DNA from: Candidatus Limnocylindrales bacterium
GTDB taxonomy: Bacteria > Chloroflexota > Limnocylindria > Limnocylindrales > CSP1-4
Length of the DNA: 6,059 nucleotides
Reading direction: 5' to 3'
NCBI GenBank assembly: GCA_030647575.1
Contig: JAUSJS010000209.1
Coordinates: 1-6,059 of the forward strand
The first letter of the stretch is position 1. Every line of letters begins with the position of its first letter. Positions 4,560 to 6,059 of the stretch are shown in pieces. The position numbers were made by a program, and so were the translations under genes. A model generated the notes under the pieces. The model ran no database searches and was not told the DNA's origin. It worked only from the letters and a program-made list of their open reading frames with translations.

Positions 4560-6059
4560 TCAGGGCGTGGTCGCGGGCGGGGGCGATGGTTCCGCGATCG
4601 GCGGCGGGACATCGAGCGTCGGAGTCGGCTCGACGGGCAGGCTTGGGTCGACCGACGCGCTTGCGTCGGCTGACGGGCTCGGCTCCGTGGACGGGCTGGG
4701 CGCGGAGGATGGCGTCGCGATGGGCGTGGGCGTCGGCTTCGGCCTCGGCGCCGGCGAGCATCCTCCGACCCCACTGCCGGCGACCGCCCCGGACGCGGTC
4801 TTCAGCAGCGCGTAGGTTGCCGCCGGCAGCTCGCCGTCGACCGGGAAGAGCTCCGCGGCTAGCTCGCGGATGGCGGCGACGTCGGGGATCTGGATCGAAC
4901 CTCGCACGTCGAAGCCCGAGCTCACCAACGGGTGGTTGACCACCGCGCGATAGGTCTGCTCGCGCCCCACCTCGCTGGCGAGCTCGGCCAGGTCGGGCAG
5001 GAGGCCACGGGGGATGTTTGTCTCGACGGTCTTGCCGATCGCCTGAAGCAGCCCGATCGGGTCGTTGAGGAACCCGCCGTGGACGATCGAATCGCGGATC
5101 CCGGAGATGACCTCCTGCTGACGCGCCGCCCTCGTGAAGTCGCTCTCGCCCGACGCCTTGCGGATCCGCGCGTAGGCAAGCGCCTGCTGGCCGTTCAGGT
5201 GGTGCCGGCCGGCCGTGATCGAGAAGCCCCTGGTGAACCCGTACTCGTCGTAGCTCGGGTCGCAGAACGAGCGGGCAACGTTGACATCCACGCCTCCGAG
5301 GACATTCACGACCCGGACGAAGCCGCCCAGGTCGACCTTGGCGTAGTAGTCGATCGGCGTGTTGAGCAGCGTCCCGAGCGCGTCCATCAGGACGTCGAAC
5401 CCGGTCCCGTCGGAACCGGGAAACTGCAGGGGATGGCGCCGCGCATAGGAGACCAGCGAGTTGATCTTGTCGCGGTACTGGCGGCCGTCGGTCATTGGCA
5501 CATCGACCATGTCCCGCGGGATGGACAGCATCGAGACCGTCCGGGTCGACCGATCGAGCGAGACCACGATCATCGTGTCGGTCAGGTAGGTGCGCCGTCC
5601 CACGCCGGAGTCCACGCCGATGATCAGGCCGGTAATTCGATCGCCGGTAGGACTGATCGAGGGCAACGTTGGAGGGTTGGGTGGCGCCGTCGCCAGGAAG
5701 CTCGGGTCCGGCTCCGGCTCGACCGACGGGAGCGCCTCGGCGACCGCCGGCTCCACGAAGATCTCGTCCGCGGCCTCGCGGGCGACCTCGGTGGCATAGC
5801 CGGCGAACGCCTGCGGGGCGATGACGAAGGCCAGGAGGATCGCGATCGGCAGGAGGTCCCGCCGGCCGGGCCGCGACAGGGCCGGGTCGAACAGGCTCGA
5901 TCCCACGGCGATCAGCCGCGAGGCAAGCAGGAGCCCCTGCGCCGCCAGCAGCCCCCAGATCACCTCGGCCGAGAGGAGGGATGCGGCCAGCCGGGGCGCC
6001 GAGGTGGTTGCGACGATCCAGGCCGCGGTCGCCGTCATCACCAGGAGCGGCGAGACGAA
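4560..6059 (-). CDS. LytR-CpsA-Psr (LCP) family cell-envelope phosphotransferase, N-terminus cut by window edge
   Basis: LCP enzymes transfer polyprenyl-pyrophosphate-linked glycopolymers to peptidoglycan or other wall acceptors outside the membrane. The frame stays open to the last base, so the true start lies beyond the window; residues here are counted from the codon at 6041. Hydrophobic segments at about 26-48 and 62-82, plus a hydrophobic stretch at the edge, indicate a multi-spanning N-terminal anchor. A Pro/Glu-rich linker (about 97-130) follows. The LCP domain is at about 138-320: GVDSG (Asp144), TDTM (Asp155), SIPRDM (Arg176), RDKINSL, DYYAKVDLGGF, LGGVDVNV, and YARIRK followed by SDFTRAARQQ (Arg292, Arg294, Asp301, Arg304). 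These match the conserved Asp/Arg set that binds the pyrophosphate in this family. A tail of about 63 residues (431-493) is almost all Pro, Ser, Thr and Ala, probably a flexible wall-spanning region. It converges on metX and is functionally unrelated to it. Confidence 0.92.
   Translation of the reverse strand, partial: FVSPLLVMTATAAWIVATTSAPRLAASLLSAEVIWGLLAAQGLLLASRLIAVGSSLFDPALSRPGRRDLLPIAILLAFVIAPQAFAGYATEVAREAADEIFVEPAVAEALPSVEPEPDPSFLATAPPNPPTLPSISPTGDRITGLIIGVDSGVGRRTYLTDTMIVVSLDRSTRTVSMLSIPRDMVDVPMTDGRQYRDKINSLVSYARRHPLQFPGSDGTGFDVLMDALGTLLNTPIDYYAKVDLGGFVRVVNVLGGVDVNVARSFCDPSYDEYGFTRGFSITAGRHHLNGQQALAYARIRKASGESDFTRAARQQEVISGIRDSIVHGGFLNDPIGLLQAIGKTVETNIPRGLLPDLAELASEVGREQTYRAVVNHPLVSSGFDVRGSIQIPDVAAIRELAAELFPVDGELPAATYALLKTASGAVAGSGVGGCSPAPRPKPTPTPIATPSSAPSPSTEPSPSADASASVDPSLPVEPTPTLDVPPPIAEPSPPPATTP

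Overview
The window is a GC-rich bacterial chromosomal segment with four recognisable protein genes and one structured leader region. It contains no mobile element, CRISPR array, rRNA or tRNA that I can support. The composition, the metY-metX pair and an LCP protein with several N-terminal membrane segments and a Pro/Ser/Thr-rich tail would fit a high-GC Chloroflexota lineage or an actinobacterium. That placement is inference and is not tested here.

Layout: (1) the last 11 codons of a + strand gene at the left edge; (2) a minus-strand YhdH/AcuI-type zinc-free MDR oxidoreductase (197-1198); (3) a gene-poor stretch of about 750 bp, whose left half holds only an inverted repeat and whose right half (about 1639-1945) is a promoter plus a long 5' leader; (4) metY (1946-3283) and metX (3280-4332), overlapping by 4 bp as one translationally coupled operon; (5) a 227-bp convergent intergenic gap; (6) a minus-strand LytR-CpsA-Psr (LCP) cell-envelope protein that runs off the right edge.

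MetX acylates homoserine and MetY replaces the acyl group with sulfide to give homocysteine, so the operon is the direct-sulfhydrylation route to methionine.

The most interesting part is the metY leader. Just downstream of a plausible promoter is a 23-codon open frame with the run Met-Cys-Met. It overlaps an element (1733-1748) that can pair both with the 5' arm of a strong intrinsic terminator (1802-1834) and with an anti-Shine-Dalgarno segment (1837-1843). That same anti-SD segment is, over 9 nt, perfectly complementary to the metY ribosome-binding site, and an adjacent 8-nt pairing extends the helix. Together these suggest a peptide-coupled attenuator controlling both termination and RBS access in response to Met/Cys supply. 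The complementarities are seen directly; the mechanism is inference.
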